DNA of 64,000 nt from assembly GCA_036322835.1 (NCBI GenBank), contig AP027304.1, forward strand, positions 1,240,001 through 1,304,000, given 5' to 3'. Each line of letters opens with the position of its first letter. Position 1 is the first letter of the stretch. Shown here piece after piece: positions 27,078 to 36,177 of this stretch. The stretch comes from Tenuifilaceae bacterium CYCD. Its GTDB lineage: Bacteria; Bacteroidota; Bacteroidia; Bacteroidales; Tenuifilaceae. The position numbers and the translations under genes are program-made. The notes under the pieces are model-generated. The model was not told where the DNA came from, made no database searches, and saw nothing but the letters and a program-made list of their open reading frames with translations.

Positions 27078-28283
27078 ATGAGTAAAGTTTACATTGTTGC
27101 CGCTAAGCGCACCGCTATAGGCAAATTTTTAGGAACTATCGCAAATGTATCGGCTGCCGATTTAGCAGCTACGGTTATCAAAAATATTATAGCCGAAACA
27201 AAAGTTGATCCAGCCAAAATTGACGAAGTGATTGTTGGTAATATTTTAATGGCTGGACAAAAACAAGGTATTGCCCGTCAGGCATCCATTAAAGGTGGAA
27301 TTCCTCAGGAAGTGCCCGCTTATGGCGTAAATATGATTTGCGGAAGTGGTATGAAAGCCATTCTTAATGCAGTTGCAAACATTAAAGCTGGTGAGGCTAA
27401 TTTGATTCTTGCTGGCGGAACCGAGTCGATGTCGAGTGCTGGGTTTGTTTTGCCGGGAACAGTTCGTAATGGGTATAAGATGGGCGATATCAGCATGGTT
27501 GACCATATGGTTACCGATGGATTAACAGATGCTTTCCAAGGATATCACATGGGTATAACTGCCGAAAATATTGCTACTAAGTACGGTATTACTCGTGAGG
27601 AACAGGATACTTTCTCTTTTGCATCGCAACAGAAAGCTGCTGCAGCTATCGATGCTGGCAGGTTTAAAGGAGAAATTGTTCCTGTTGAGATTCCAAGCAA
27701 AAAGGAGACAATTATTTTCGATACCGATGAATTTGTAAACCGTTCAACAAACCCAGAGAAGTTAGCCGGACTACGTCCTGCCTTTAAGAAGGATGGCACT
27801 GTTACTGCGGGTAATGCTTCGGGTATTAACGATGGGGCTTCGTTTGTTTTGGTTGCATCGGAGGAGGCTGTTGCCATGTATGGCCTAAAACCTCTTGCTG
27901 AGGTTGTTGCAACTGGCCAAGGTGGCGTTGATCCCGCAATTATGGGAATGGGGCCAGTGCCTGCTATTGGAAATGCTCTAAAGAAAGCAGGTTTAAAATT
28001 AACCGATATAGAAGTTCTTGAGTTAAACGAGGCTTTTGCAGCCCAGTCACTTGGCGTTATCAAGCAGCTTTGTCAGGATCACGGTGTAACTACCGATTGG
28101 TTTAATAAGTTCTGCAATGTTAATGGAGGCGCTATTGCTCTTGGTCACCCAATTGGCGCATCGGGCAATAGAATTACTGTTAGTTTAATTCACGAGATGA
28201 AACGTAGCGGTAAAAAGTTAGGTATGGCCTCACTTTGTATCGGCGGTGGTATGGGAACTGCCATTATTCTTAAAAACATTTAG
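27078..28283 (+). CDS. Acetyl-CoA acetyltransferase (thiolase)
   Basis: Degradative/biosynthetic thiolase II, 401 residues. The acylated Cys is Cys88 in NMICGSGMKA. The His of NGGAIALGHPIGASG and the second Cys in LCIGGGMGTA complete the active site. It splits acetoacetyl-CoA from the CoA-transferase into two acetyl-CoA. Run in reverse, it feeds the FabG/MaoC branch that follows. It sits between the CoA-transferase subunit B and MaoC genes with gaps of 6 and 2 bp, so it is firmly in the operon. Confidence 0.93.
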   Translation: MSKVYIVAAKRTAIGKFLGTIANVSAADLAATVIKNIIAETKVDPAKIDEVIVGNILMAGQKQGIARQASIKGGIPQEVPAYGVNMICGSGMKAILNAVANIKAGEANLILAGGTESMSSAGFVLPGTVRNGYKMGDISMVDHMVTDGLTDAFQGYHMGITAENIATKYGITREEQDTFSFASQQKAAAAIDAGRFKGEIVPVEIPSKKETIIFDTDEFVNRSTNPEKLAGLRPAFKKDGTVTAGNASGINDGASFVLVASEEAVAMYGLKPLAEVVATGQGGVDPAIMGMGPVPAIGNALKKAGLKLTDIEVLELNEAFAAQSLGVIKQLCQDHGVTTDWFNKFCNVNGGAIALGHPIGASGNRITVSLIHEMKRSGKKLGMASLCIGGGMGTAIILKNI

Positions 28284-28285
28284 TT

Positions 28286-28690
28286 ATGGTAAAGCAAGGC
28301 GATGTTTACACGCATAGCGTAAAGTTTAAGCAAGCCGATGTGGTTAAATTTGCAGAGGTAACAGGCGATTTTAATCCAATTCATTTAGACGAAGAGTATG
28401 CTGCCAAAACTATGTTTAAGAAACCTATAGTTCATGGTTTCCTTTCAGGTGCAGTGTTTTCTAAAGTTTTTGGAACACTATTTCCTGGCGAAGGAACTAT
28501 TTATCTGTCACAGGAGATGAAATTTCTTGCCCCAATTTTTGTTGAGGAACAGTACGAGGCTCGTTTTGAAGTGGTAGAAGTGAATACTGAAAAACATATC
28601 GGTATCATTAGTTGCTCACTCGTTAACTCCGAGGGTGCTCCTTGTATTACCGGTGTTGCTAAGCTTAAGCACAATACCCAGTTTGTTTAA
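28286..28690 (+). CDS. MaoC-like (R)-specific enoyl-CoA hydratase
   Basis: Hot-dog fold protein of 134 residues. The hydratase-2 motif reads GDFNPIHLDEEYAAKTMFKKPIVHGFLSG, giving the catalytic Asp and His. Family members (PhaJ) interconvert crotonyl-CoA and (R)-3-hydroxybutyryl-CoA. Between a thiolase and a FabG/PhaB-type reductase, it should make crotonyl-CoA from acetoacetyl-CoA by an (R)-specific route, instead of the (S)-specific Crt/Hbd pair usual in butyrate producers. It starts 2 bp after the thiolase stop. Confidence 0.88.
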   Translation: MVKQGDVYTHSVKFKQADVVKFAEVTGDFNPIHLDEEYAAKTMFKKPIVHGFLSGAVFSKVFGTLFPGEGTIYLSQEMKFLAPIFVEEQYEARFEVVEVNTEKHIGIISCSLVNSEGAPCITGVAKLKHNTQFV

Positions 28691-28709
28691 TCATTAAAAA
28701 TCAGAAATA

Positions 28710-29453
28710 ATGAAAAGACTTGAGAATAAAGTTGCCATTATAACAGGCGGTGCAGCAGGTATAGGTGCTGCAACTTCCATCAAATTTGCTGCCGAGGGCG
28801 CTGTTACTGTTATCTGGGATTTGGATGAAACACGTGGTAACGAATTGGCTGCAAAACTGTCTGCCGAAGGCAAAACAGCTGTTTTTGCAAAAGTTAATAC
28901 CTCAAAATACAACGAAATTGAGGCTGCCGCTAAGGCTGTAGTTGAAAAGTATGGCAAGATAGACATTCTGATCAACAACGCTGGAATTACTCGCGATAGT
29001 ACCCTAAAAAAAATGACCCCAGAGTTATGGCAACAGGTTATCGATGTTAATTTAACAGGTGTTTTCTACTGTACAAAGATTGTGTCTGAGTATATGGTCG
29101 AAAAGAACTATGGCCGAATAATCAATGCATCATCAGTAGTTGCACTTTACGGAAACTTTGGGCAAACAAATTATGTGGCTACTAAATCAGGTCTTATAGG
29201 CATGACCAAGACTTGGGCTCGCGAATTGGGTCGTAAGGGTATTACGGTAAACGCCGTCGCTCCTGGTTTTATTGCCACTGAGATGGTTGCTAAAATGCCA
29301 GAGAATGTTATTGATGGAATGAAGGCCAAGGTACCTGCTGGACGTTTGGGCATGCCCGAAGAAATTGCATCTGCTTACCTTTTCCTCGCATCCGATGAGG
29401 CAGCCTACATTAACGGAGCAACCCTTAGCGTTGATGGCGGAATGACAATATAA
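28710..29453 (+). CDS. SDR family acetoacetyl-CoA / 3-oxoacyl reductase (FabG/PhaB-like)
   Basis: Short-chain dehydrogenase of 247 residues. The cofactor motif is TGGAAGIGAAT, then NNAG near residue 88, and the Ser-Tyr-Lys triad is in NASSVVALYGNFGQTNYVATKSG. The C-terminus reads YINGATLSVDGGMTI, as in FabG. In this context it most likely reduces acetoacetyl-CoA to (R)-3-hydroxybutyryl-CoA. A second role in fatty acid synthesis cannot be excluded. The second strand (VIWDLDETRGNE) ends in an acidic residue, which would favour NADH over NADPH. Confidence 0.88.
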   Translation: MKRLENKVAIITGGAAGIGAATSIKFAAEGAVTVIWDLDETRGNELAAKLSAEGKTAVFAKVNTSKYNEIEAAAKAVVEKYGKIDILINNAGITRDSTLKKMTPELWQQVIDVNLTGVFYCTKIVSEYMVEKNYGRIINASSVVALYGNFGQTNYVATKSGLIGMTKTWARELGRKGITVNAVAPGFIATEMVAKMPENVIDGMKAKVPAGRLGMPEEIASAYLFLASDEAAYINGATLSVDGGMTI

Positions 29454-29560
29454 TATAAAACATGTTTTACCTTTTTTAACACTATCTTATTGTTAATTGA
29501 CTAACAATTCATACTACCTTTGAGATCTTGATGTTATGATCTTGTGAGGTAGAAAAATCA

Positions 29561-29600
29561 CAAGAATTCATATCCGAAAGGGTGTGAATTCTTGCTTTTT
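29561..29600 (+). terminator. Strong hairpin with GAAA tetraloop between reductase and acyl-CoA dehydrogenase genes
   Basis: A 15-bp stem (29561-29575 with 29580-29594, three G-U pairs) capped by GAAA and followed by CTTTTTAT. It would end or attenuate transcription of the first four genes, or protect mRNA ends. The next gene starts 30 bp later. Confidence 0.75.
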
Positions 29601-29629
29601 ATAGGGTTACATTAAAAATATAACAATAG

Positions 29630-30769
29630 ATGGATTTTAGTTTAACAAAAACAGAAACCCTTTTCTTGCAAATGATTAGAGAGTTTGCCGAGAAAGAGGT
29701 TAAGCCTCTTGCCGCTGAAGTGGATGAGGCAGAGCGTTTCCCCATTGAAACAGTTGAGAAGATGACCAAACTAGGAATCATGGGAATCCCTGTTCCTGTT
29801 GAGTATGGTGGTGCTGGGGGAAACAATGTATTGTACTCAATGGCCGTTGAGGAACTTTCAGCCGCTTGCGCCACCACCGGTGTAATAGTATCGGCGCATA
29901 CGTCGCTATGTGCGGCTCCAATTTTGGAGTTTGGAAGTAAAGAGCAAAAAGCAAAGTATCTGCCCAAACTCGCCTCGGGCGAATGGCTTGGGGCGTTCGG
30001 ATTAACCGAACCAAACGCAGGTACCGACGCATCATCGCAGCAAACAATTGCCGTTGAGGATGGCGACAACTATATCCTGAACGGAAGCAAGATTTTTATT
30101 ACCAATGCCGAGTACGGTCAAGTTTACATCATCTTTGCAATGACCGACAAAACGAAAGGTGTAAAAGGGATATCTGCTTTTATTGTCGAGAAAGATTTCC
30201 CCGGATTCTCCGTTGGTAAGAAGGAGAAGAAGATGGGTATTCGCGGTTCAGCAACCTGCGAACTTATTATGGAGAATTGCATTGTTCCAAAAGCCAATCT
30301 ACTTGGAAAAGTTAACGAGGGCTTTTCCGTTGCAATGAAAACCCTTGATGGTGGACGAATAGGAATTGCTGCTCAAGCACTTGGGATTGCACAGGGTGCA
30401 ATTAACGAAACCGTAAAGTATGTGAAGGAGCGTAAGCAATTCGGGAAGCCAATTTCAGCATTCCAAAATACCCAATTTCAGCTTGCCGATTTACAAACGC
30501 GAGTTGTTGCATCCAGATTGCTGGTTCGTCAGGCTGCATTCAAAAAGGATAAAGGACAGAACTACTCCACCGATGCAGCAATGGCAAAGCTATATGCTGC
30601 GGAAACAGCAATGGAGGTCACCAACAAAGCCATACAAATGCATGGAGGATACGGCTACACCCGTGAATATCCTGTAGAGCGGATGTTCCGCGATGCAAAA
30701 ATCACCGAGATTTACGAGGGAACATCGGAGGTGCAGCGTATGGTAATTTCAGCGGCATTGCTAAAATAG
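29630..30769 (+). CDS. bcd: Butyryl-CoA dehydrogenase (short-chain acyl-CoA dehydrogenase)
   Basis: FAD acyl-CoA dehydrogenase of 379 residues. Family blocks include GAFGLTEPNAGTDASSQQT, the FITNAEYGQVYIIFAMT flavin segment, GSATCELIMENCIVP and the C-terminal IYEGTSEVQRMVIS, whose Glu is the catalytic base. It reduces crotonyl-CoA to butyryl-CoA, with etfBA as electron partner just downstream. The pairing raises the chance of flavin-based electron bifurcation to ferredoxin, but this cannot be read from the sequence alone. Confidence 0.92.
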   Translation: MDFSLTKTETLFLQMIREFAEKEVKPLAAEVDEAERFPIETVEKMTKLGIMGIPVPVEYGGAGGNNVLYSMAVEELSAACATTGVIVSAHTSLCAAPILEFGSKEQKAKYLPKLASGEWLGAFGLTEPNAGTDASSQQTIAVEDGDNYILNGSKIFITNAEYGQVYIIFAMTDKTKGVKGISAFIVEKDFPGFSVGKKEKKMGIRGSATCELIMENCIVPKANLLGKVNEGFSVAMKTLDGGRIGIAAQALGIAQGAINETVKYVKERKQFGKPISAFQNTQFQLADLQTRVVASRLLVRQAAFKKDKGQNYSTDAAMAKLYAAETAMEVTNKAIQMHGGYGYTREYPVERMFRDAKITEIYEGTSEVQRMVISAALLK

Positions 30770-30838
30770 TTAATGCAAAAGCCATACCCCACACTATAAT
30801 CGTCATGGAGACGAGTTTTATCATTCCACACTTGATGC

Positions 30839-30875
30839 GGAATCCATAATTCTGGATTCCTGTTTTCGCAGGAAT
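30839..30875. repeat. Dispersed palindromic repeat between bcd and etfB
   Basis: GGAATCCA...TGGATTCC (30839-30860) overlaps ATTCCTG...CAGGAAT (30856-30875). The words match a short interspersed family of the type CATTCCTGCGAAAGCAGGAA, of which another copy lies at 41082-41101. It can form a hairpin in the mRNA. Confidence 0.6.
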
Positions 30876-30934
30876 GGTTAATGAAAGAAGTTTTATGGTT
30901 AAGCAATTATGGTTAACGTTTTAAAGAAAATAAT

Positions 30935-31717
30935 ATGAAAATTGTTGTTTGCATAAAGCAAGTTCCAGATACAACTGAAATCAAGATAAATCCTACAACA
31001 GGAACATTAATACGCGATGGTGTTCCAAGCATTATTAACCCCGATGATAAAGCGGGACTTGAGTTGGCGTTGAGCTTAAAGGATAAGTTCAATGCTCATA
31101 TCACAGTTATAACAATGGGGCCAGCACAAGCCGAAGATGTTCTACGCGAAGCTTACGCAATGGGAGTTGACAGGGCTATCCTGCTTACCGATAGAAAATT
31201 TGCGGGTGCCGATACTCTTGCAACATCGCATGCATTGGCAGGCGCGTTGAGAAAACTTGAGTTCGATTTGCTTATAACTGGCCGACAAGCCATTGATGGC
31301 GATACCGCTCAGGTTGGCCCTCAAATAGCAGAACACTTGGACTTGCCACAGGTATCGTACTTGGAGCATCTGGATTTCGATGGAAAAAACACCTTCACAA
31401 TCAAACGTAGAGTTGAAGATGGTTACGAGATGCTTCAGGTTGATGGCCCTTGCGTGGTTACTGTTCTTTCAGGAGCATATAAACCTAGGTATATGAGCGT
31501 TAATGGAATTGTGGGAGCATACGATAAAGAGGTTGAGTTCTGGGGCTACGAGCAAATTGATGTTGAAGAAAATAAACTTGGGCTAAAAGGTTCACCTACC
31601 CGTGTATACAAGGCATTCTCTAGGGGTGTAAAAGCACCGGGCGAACTTTATGAGGTAGATACCAACGAGGCTGTTGGTATTATTATCAGTAAACTGAAAG
31701 AAAAATTTATAATCTAA
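30935..31717 (+). CDS. etfB: Electron transfer flavoprotein, beta subunit
   Basis: ETF small subunit, 260 residues. MKIVVCIKQVPDTTEIKINP, ITVITMGPAQAEDVLREAYAMGVDRAILL and the ETF-beta signature LLITGRQAIDGDTAQVGPQIAEHL are all present. It carries electrons between Bcd and the respiratory or ferredoxin pool. It precedes etfA by 11 bp. Confidence 0.95.
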   Translation: MKIVVCIKQVPDTTEIKINPTTGTLIRDGVPSIINPDDKAGLELALSLKDKFNAHITVITMGPAQAEDVLREAYAMGVDRAILLTDRKFAGADTLATSHALAGALRKLEFDLLITGRQAIDGDTAQVGPQIAEHLDLPQVSYLEHLDFDGKNTFTIKRRVEDGYEMLQVDGPCVVTVLSGAYKPRYMSVNGIVGAYDKEVEFWGYEQIDVEENKLGLKGSPTRVYKAFSRGVKAPGELYEVDTNEAVGIIISKLKEKFII

Positions 31718-31728
31718 CCCTGACAAAA

Positions 31729-32721
31729 ATGGAAATATCAGCATATAAAGGCGTATTTGTTTTTGTTGAACAACGCCAAGGCGAAATTCAAAATGTTTCA
31801 CTCGAATTACTCGGAAAAGCTCGCGATTTAGCCGATGCACTTAACGATAAGGTTTATGCTATGCTTCTTGGAAGCAATATTAAGGATAAGGCCAATTCGC
31901 TTATTGCTCATGGAGCCGATGTTGTTCTATGCGTTGACGCTCAAGAGTTGTGCGATTACTTAACCGAACCATACACTCAGGCTGTGTGCCATATTGTGAA
32001 TGAGTACAAACCAAACATCTTAATGCTTGGTGCAACCACAATTGGGCGCGATTTAGGTCCACGTTTATCAGCTCGCCTTGAAACAGGTCTTACCGCTGAT
32101 TGTACAAAACTAGAAATCTCGGAGGCGAAGGAATTACTGATGACTCGACCAGCATTTGGTGGAAACCTTATGGCAACGATTGTTTGCAAGGATCATCGTC
32201 CACAAATGAGCACCGTTCGTCCTGGTGTTATGCTTTCTCTTCCTGCTGATTCTTCAAGGAAAGGAGAAGTGCTTATGATTTCTGTTCCTTTCAAAAAGGA
32301 AAAGTTCAAAGTAAGGATGATTAGTAGTGTTAAAGAGAAGGCAGAAATGGTTGATATTAGCAATGCTAAAATTCTTATTTCTTGTGGCAGGGGGATGGCT
32401 AACGTAGAGGGCTTAAAAGTTGTTGGGGATTTAGCAAACACTTTAAACGCTCAAGTTTCGGCATCGCGTGCCGTAGTTGATGCGGGACTGATATCGCACG
32501 ATCGACAGGTTGGTCAAACAGGAAGAACTGTTCGTCCCGATTTATATTTTGCTGTGGGAATATCGGGAGCGATTCAGCACCTTGCGGGGATGGAGGAATC
32601 GGGCTATATTGTTGCAATCAACAAGGATAAATTTGCACCAATCTTCCAAGTTGCCGATATAGGAGTTGTAGGCGATGCAAAGCAAATAGTTAAGCTGCTT
32701 AACGAACGGCTAAAAAAGTAA
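31729..32721 (+). CDS. etfA: Electron transfer flavoprotein, alpha subunit
   Basis: ETF large subunit, 330 residues. The C-terminal FAD domain has RAVVDAGLISHDRQVGQTGRTVRPDLYFAVGISGAIQHLAGME and NKDKFAPIFQVADIGVVGD, the classic ETF-alpha motifs. Paired with EtfB and Bcd for crotonyl-CoA reduction. A strong terminator follows. Confidence 0.95.
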   Translation: MEISAYKGVFVFVEQRQGEIQNVSLELLGKARDLADALNDKVYAMLLGSNIKDKANSLIAHGADVVLCVDAQELCDYLTEPYTQAVCHIVNEYKPNILMLGATTIGRDLGPRLSARLETGLTADCTKLEISEAKELLMTRPAFGGNLMATIVCKDHRPQMSTVRPGVMLSLPADSSRKGEVLMISVPFKKEKFKVRMISSVKEKAEMVDISNAKILISCGRGMANVEGLKVVGDLANTLNAQVSASRAVVDAGLISHDRQVGQTGRTVRPDLYFAVGISGAIQHLAGMEESGYIVAINKDKFAPIFQVADIGVVGDAKQIVKLLNERLKK

Positions 32722-32739
32722 AATACCTAATATGATTGA

Positions 32740-32771
32740 AAAACCCCGAAGGCAACTTCGGGGTTTTCTTT
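32740..32771 (+). terminator. Terminator after etfA
   Basis: A 12-bp stem (AAAACCCCGAAG / CTTCGGGGTTTT) with loop GCAA, followed by CTTTT. It divides the butyrate half of the block from the kal-kce-kdd-kam half. Confidence 0.88.
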
Positions 32772-33022
32772 TGCTTAATTTAATTCGGTTTAATTGATTT
32801 TTATTATCAATCTATACGTTTTATTTTATTCTGTTGAACCTGCTATTTGACATATATTTTTGAGCATCAAAATTTAACGATAATTATCAATAATATTGTA
32901 CATTTGTAAGTTTTGATGCCATATTATATTCAAATTGTCGGGAAATTGGTTTTGTCAGTAACAAATAATAAGATAACACTAAGATATGGCAGGTGCCTTA
33001 GCTTTTAATTAGTTGTAAATTT

Positions 33023-33030
33023 TACTTTTG
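33023..33030 (+). promoter_or_regulatory. Putative -7 element before the second half of the lysine block
   Basis: TACTTTTG matches TAnnTTTG, 24 nt before the CoA-transferase subunit A start. It follows a terminator and a 250-bp AT-rich gap, so an independent promoter is expected here. No clear -33 box is seen, and nothing else was recognised in 32772-33022. Confidence 0.45.
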
Positions 33031-33054
33031 AAATAATCGAAAAACTAAACTTAT

Positions 33055-33705
33055 ATGAAAGATAAATTTATATCAGTTGAACAGGCTGCTTCCATGGTAA
33101 AGGATGGAATGTCTGTTATGATTGGCGGCTTCATGGCCGTTGGTAGCCCCGCCAGAATTATAGATAAAATTGTGGAATCCGGCGTGAAGAATCTTACTAT
33201 CATTTGTAATGACACCGCTTTCCCCGATAAAGGAATTGGATTGTTGATCGTGAACAAGCAGGTAAAAAAGGTTATTGTTTCTCATATAGGAACAAATCCG
33301 TCAACAATAGAGCAGTTGAATAATGGAGAAATAGTTGTTGAGTTTGTTCCACAGGGAACGCTAGCTGAAAGAATTAGAGCTGCTGGTGCTGGTTTGGGTG
33401 GCTTTTTAACCCCAACGGGCATTGGAACCATTGTTGAAGAAGGAAAGCAAAAAATCAATGTTGACGGTATCGATTACCTTTTGGAAAAGCCCTTACATGC
33501 CGATATCGCGTTGCTAGGCGCAAGTATTTCCGATAAAGTGGGTAACCTTGTTTATAAGGGTTCTTCGCAAAACTTTAACCCAATTATGGCTACGGCTGCC
33601 GATGTGGTTATTGCCGACCCCGATGAGATTGTTGAGGTGGGACAAATCAATCCTGAGAATGTTAGAACTCAATCTATTTTTGTAACACATATTGTAAAAA
33701 AGTAA
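33055..33705 (+). CDS. atoD: Butyrate-acetoacetate CoA-transferase, subunit A (AtoD-like)
   Basis: Alpha subunit of a class I CoA-transferase, 216 residues. The motif MIGGFMAVGSPARIIDKIVESGVKNLTIICND is typical, with GLGGFLTPTGIGTIVEEGK for the CoA-binding part. It pairs with the subunit B gene at 26412. The gene starts the second transcription unit of the block and is followed by kal after an 18-bp gap. Confidence 0.9.
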   Translation: MKDKFISVEQAASMVKDGMSVMIGGFMAVGSPARIIDKIVESGVKNLTIICNDTAFPDKGIGLLIVNKQVKKVIVSHIGTNPSTIEQLNNGEIVVEFVPQGTLAERIRAAGAGLGGFLTPTGIGTIVEEGKQKINVDGIDYLLEKPLHADIALLGASISDKVGNLVYKGSSQNFNPIMATAADVVIADPDEIVEVGQINPENVRTQSIFVTHIVKK

Positions 33706-33723
33706 TTTAAAAATACTCATACC

Positions 33724-34110
33724 ATGGATAGTAAAGTGATGATTAGAGTTAGGATGAGCTCGCACGATGCTCATTACGGCGGAAATTTAGTTGATGGCGC
33801 AAAGATGCTTCAACTTTTTGGAGATGTGGCTACTGAACTTTTAATTAGACAGGATGGTGACGAGGGGCTTTTCAAAGCATACGATAATGTAGAATTCATT
33901 GCTCCTGTTTATGCTGGCGATTATATCGAGGCTGTTGGCGAGATAACCAACGTTGGAAACACTTCACGTAAAATGACCTTCGAGGCGCGTAAGGTAATTG
34001 TTCCTCGTCCTGATATTTCCGATTCTGCTTGCGATCTTCTTGCTGAACCTATCGTTGTTTGTCGCGCAAGTGGTACTTGTGTTGTTCCAAAGAATTGTCA
34101 ACGTAAATAA
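33724..34110 (+). CDS. kal: 3-aminobutyryl-CoA ammonia lyase
   Basis: Small hot-dog fold enzyme of 128 residues that eliminates ammonia from L-3-aminobutyryl-CoA to give crotonyl-CoA. [38 protein letters not shown] is the distinctive start of the Kal family, and [22 protein letters not shown] the thioesterase-like core. Its place between CoA-transferase A and kce is the usual one in lysine-fermentation clusters. Confidence 0.92.
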   Translation: MDSKVMIRVRMSSHDAHYGGNLVDGAKMLQLFGDVATELLIRQDGDEGLFKAYDNVEFIAPVYAGDYIEAVGEITNVGNTSRKMTFEARKVIVPRPDISDSACDLLAEPIVVCRASGTCVVPKNCQRK

Positions 34111-34121
34111 CCACCCTAGTT

Positions 34122-34943
34122 ATGGAAAAACTAATTATCACCGCTGCTATTTGTGGCGCAGAGGTAACCAAGGAGCAGAATCCTGCCGTTCCTTACACTG
34201 TTGAGGAGATTGTTAGAGAGGCTAAATCGGCTGTTGATGCAGGTGCTGCTATTGTTCACCTTCACGTTCGTCGCGACGATGGTACTCCAACTCAGGATAA
34301 GGCTCGTTTTAAGGAGTGTATTGATGCGATTCTAAAGGTTTGCCCCGATGTGATTCTTATTCCATCAACTGGTGGTGCTGTTGGAATGACAGCTGAGGAG
34401 CGTTTACAACCAACAGAGTTGCCATTGGAAATGGCTACGCTCGATTGCGGAACCTGCAACTTTGGCGATGAGGTATTTGAAAATACCATGCCAATGATGC
34501 GTGCTTTTGGCAAGCGCATGATCGATAATAATATCAAGCCCGAATACGAATGCTTTGAAATGGGTCATATCGATACAATTGCCAATATGGCTAAAAAAGG
34601 ACAAGTTCCTGGTGCTCCAATGCAGTTCAACTTTGTTCTTGGTGTTCCGGGTTGTACCCCTGCAACGGTTGGTAATCTTGTTTGGATGGTTAATGCTATT
34701 CCTGCTGGTTCAACATGGACAGCAACAGGCATTGGTCGAAATGCCTTTACGCTTGCTGCGCCTGCAATTGTTATGGGTGGAAATGTAAGGGTTGGTTTCG
34801 AGGATAATTTGTACATCGAGAAAGGTGTGCTAGCAAAGTCGAATGGCGAATTGGTTGCTAAAGTTGTTCGTTTGGCCAAAGAACTAGGCCGCGAGGTTGC
34901 AACCTCTGCCGAAGCAAGAGTAATTCTCGGTCTGAAGAAGTAA
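34122..34943 (+). CDS. kce: 3-keto-5-aminohexanoate cleavage enzyme
   Basis: Zinc enzyme of the BKACE family, 273 residues, that turns 3-keto-5-aminohexanoate plus acetyl-CoA into acetoacetate and L-3-aminobutyryl-CoA. Zinc ligands are His47 and His49 in IVHLHVRRDDG and Glu227 in VGFEDNLY. IPSTGGAVGMTAEERL and ECFEMGHIDT are also family-typical. It lies 11 bp after kal and 29 bp before the first kdd copy. Confidence 0.95.
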   Translation: MEKLIITAAICGAEVTKEQNPAVPYTVEEIVREAKSAVDAGAAIVHLHVRRDDGTPTQDKARFKECIDAILKVCPDVILIPSTGGAVGMTAEERLQPTELPLEMATLDCGTCNFGDEVFENTMPMMRAFGKRMIDNNIKPEYECFEMGHIDTIANMAKKGQVPGAPMQFNFVLGVPGCTPATVGNLVWMVNAIPAGSTWTATGIGRNAFTLAAPAIVMGGNVRVGFEDNLYIEKGVLAKSNGELVAKVVRLAKELGREVATSAEARVILGLKK

Positions 34944-34972
34944 TTAATAATCAATAAATAATATTAAGTAAA

Positions 34973-36013
34973 ATGAAAAAAGGGAACAAGTACGGAACCC
35001 ACAGGGTTATTGAACCAAAAGGTGTTTTGCCACAACCAGCTAATAAGATTGATAATAACATGGATGAGATTTACGATAACGAAATTCTTATCGATGTTCA
35101 AACTCTTAATATCGACTCAGCATCATTTACCGATATCGAGGCTCGCGCTAATGGCGATCATAAGAAAATCGCTGAGATTATGTTAGATATCGTTGCAAAG
35201 CAGGGAAAGCACCGTAATCCTTGGACTGGTTCAGGTGGTATGCTACTTGGTACAGTTGAGAAAATTGGTGATGCTCTTGCTGGTAAAATCGACCTAAAAG
35301 TTGGTGATAAGATTGCTACTTTGGTTTCTCTTTCATTAACTCCACTTCGTATCGACAAAATCAAAGAAATTCGTGCTGATGTAGATCAGGTTGATATTGA
35401 TGGTAAAGCTATCCTTTTCGAAAGCGGTATTTATGCAAAGATTCCTTCTGATATGCCAGAAAAATTAGCGCTTTCTGCTTTAGACGTGGCTGGTGCTCCT
35501 GCTCAAACTGCAAAGCTCTGCAAACCTGGCGATACTGTTCTAATTATTGGTGCTGGTGGAAAATCGGGTATGCTTTGCTGTTACGAGGCTAAAAAACGTG
35601 TTGGTGTAACTGGTAAGGTTATTGGCATGTGCCATAGCCAAAAATCAACAGAGCGTTTGGAGAAGTTAGGTTTCTGCGACGTTGTATTTGCTGGAAATGC
35701 TAATGATCCTGTTGCTATGATAGAAAAAATTGAAGGATTGACCAATGGTAAAATGGCCGATATCACCATCAACAATGTTAATATCCCCGATACCGAGATG
35801 ACCAGCGTACTTTGCACAAAGAACGACGGAATTGTTTACTTCTTCTCCATGGCAACAAGTTTTACTAAAGCTGCTCTTGGTGCAGAAGGTGTTGGTAGCG
35901 ATGTTACTATGATTGTTGGTAACGGTTACACTAAGGGTCATGCCGAAATCACCTTGCAAATTCTTCGCGAGAGTGAATCGCTACGTAAGGTGTTTACTGA
36001 GCTATACGCATAA
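34973..36013 (+). CDS. kdd: L-erythro-3,5-diaminohexanoate dehydrogenase, copy 1
   Basis: Kdd oxidatively deaminates 3,5-diaminohexanoate to 3-keto-5-aminohexanoate. This 346-residue copy has KYGTHRVIEPKGVLPQPA at the start, TGSGGMLLGTVEKIG, and a Rossmann motif GAGGKSGMLCC near residue 193. The second cofactor strand ends KVIGMCHSQKS, with no acidic residue, so NADP use is possible. A highly similar gene (copy 2) follows after a 164-bp gap that holds a repeat element. Confidence 0.93.
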   Translation: MKKGNKYGTHRVIEPKGVLPQPANKIDNNMDEIYDNEILIDVQTLNIDSASFTDIEARANGDHKKIAEIMLDIVAKQGKHRNPWTGSGGMLLGTVEKIGDALAGKIDLKVGDKIATLVSLSLTPLRIDKIKEIRADVDQVDIDGKAILFESGIYAKIPSDMPEKLALSALDVAGAPAQTAKLCKPGDTVLIIGAGGKSGMLCCYEAKKRVGVTGKVIGMCHSQKSTERLEKLGFCDVVFAGNANDPVAMIEKIEGLTNGKMADITINNVNIPDTEMTSVLCTKNDGIVYFFSMATSFTKAALGAEGVGSDVTMIVGNGYTKGHAEITLQILRESESLRKVFTELYA

Positions 36014-36036
36014 TATTTCCGTGAGTTGGATGTAAG

Positions 36037-36105
36037 TTGTCATCCCGAGTCTATCGAGGGATCTCTTTTAAAAAACAGATGCTTCGCCTACGCTCAGCAT
36101 GACAA
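36037..36105. repeat. 69-bp element with imperfect terminal inverted repeats between the kdd copies
   Basis: It starts TTGTCATCCCGAG and ends CTCAGCATGACAA. The ends are inverted copies with two mismatches in 13 bp. This resembles the short non-autonomous elements (GTCATCCCGAG...GCATGACA) scattered through Bacteroidota genomes. It is placed inside an otherwise tight operon. Confidence 0.7.
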
Positions 36106-36177
36106 ACCAAGGATGTTTTTTCAGAGGACTCTTACATCAAACTCTCATTTAACTGATATTCATATTAGGCAAATTGT

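Noticed and set aside
27545-28063. A 172-codon minus-strand frame opposite the thiolase gene
   Set aside because: It mirrors the codon pattern of a well-supported thiolase and has no recognisable domain; shadow frames of this length are common here.
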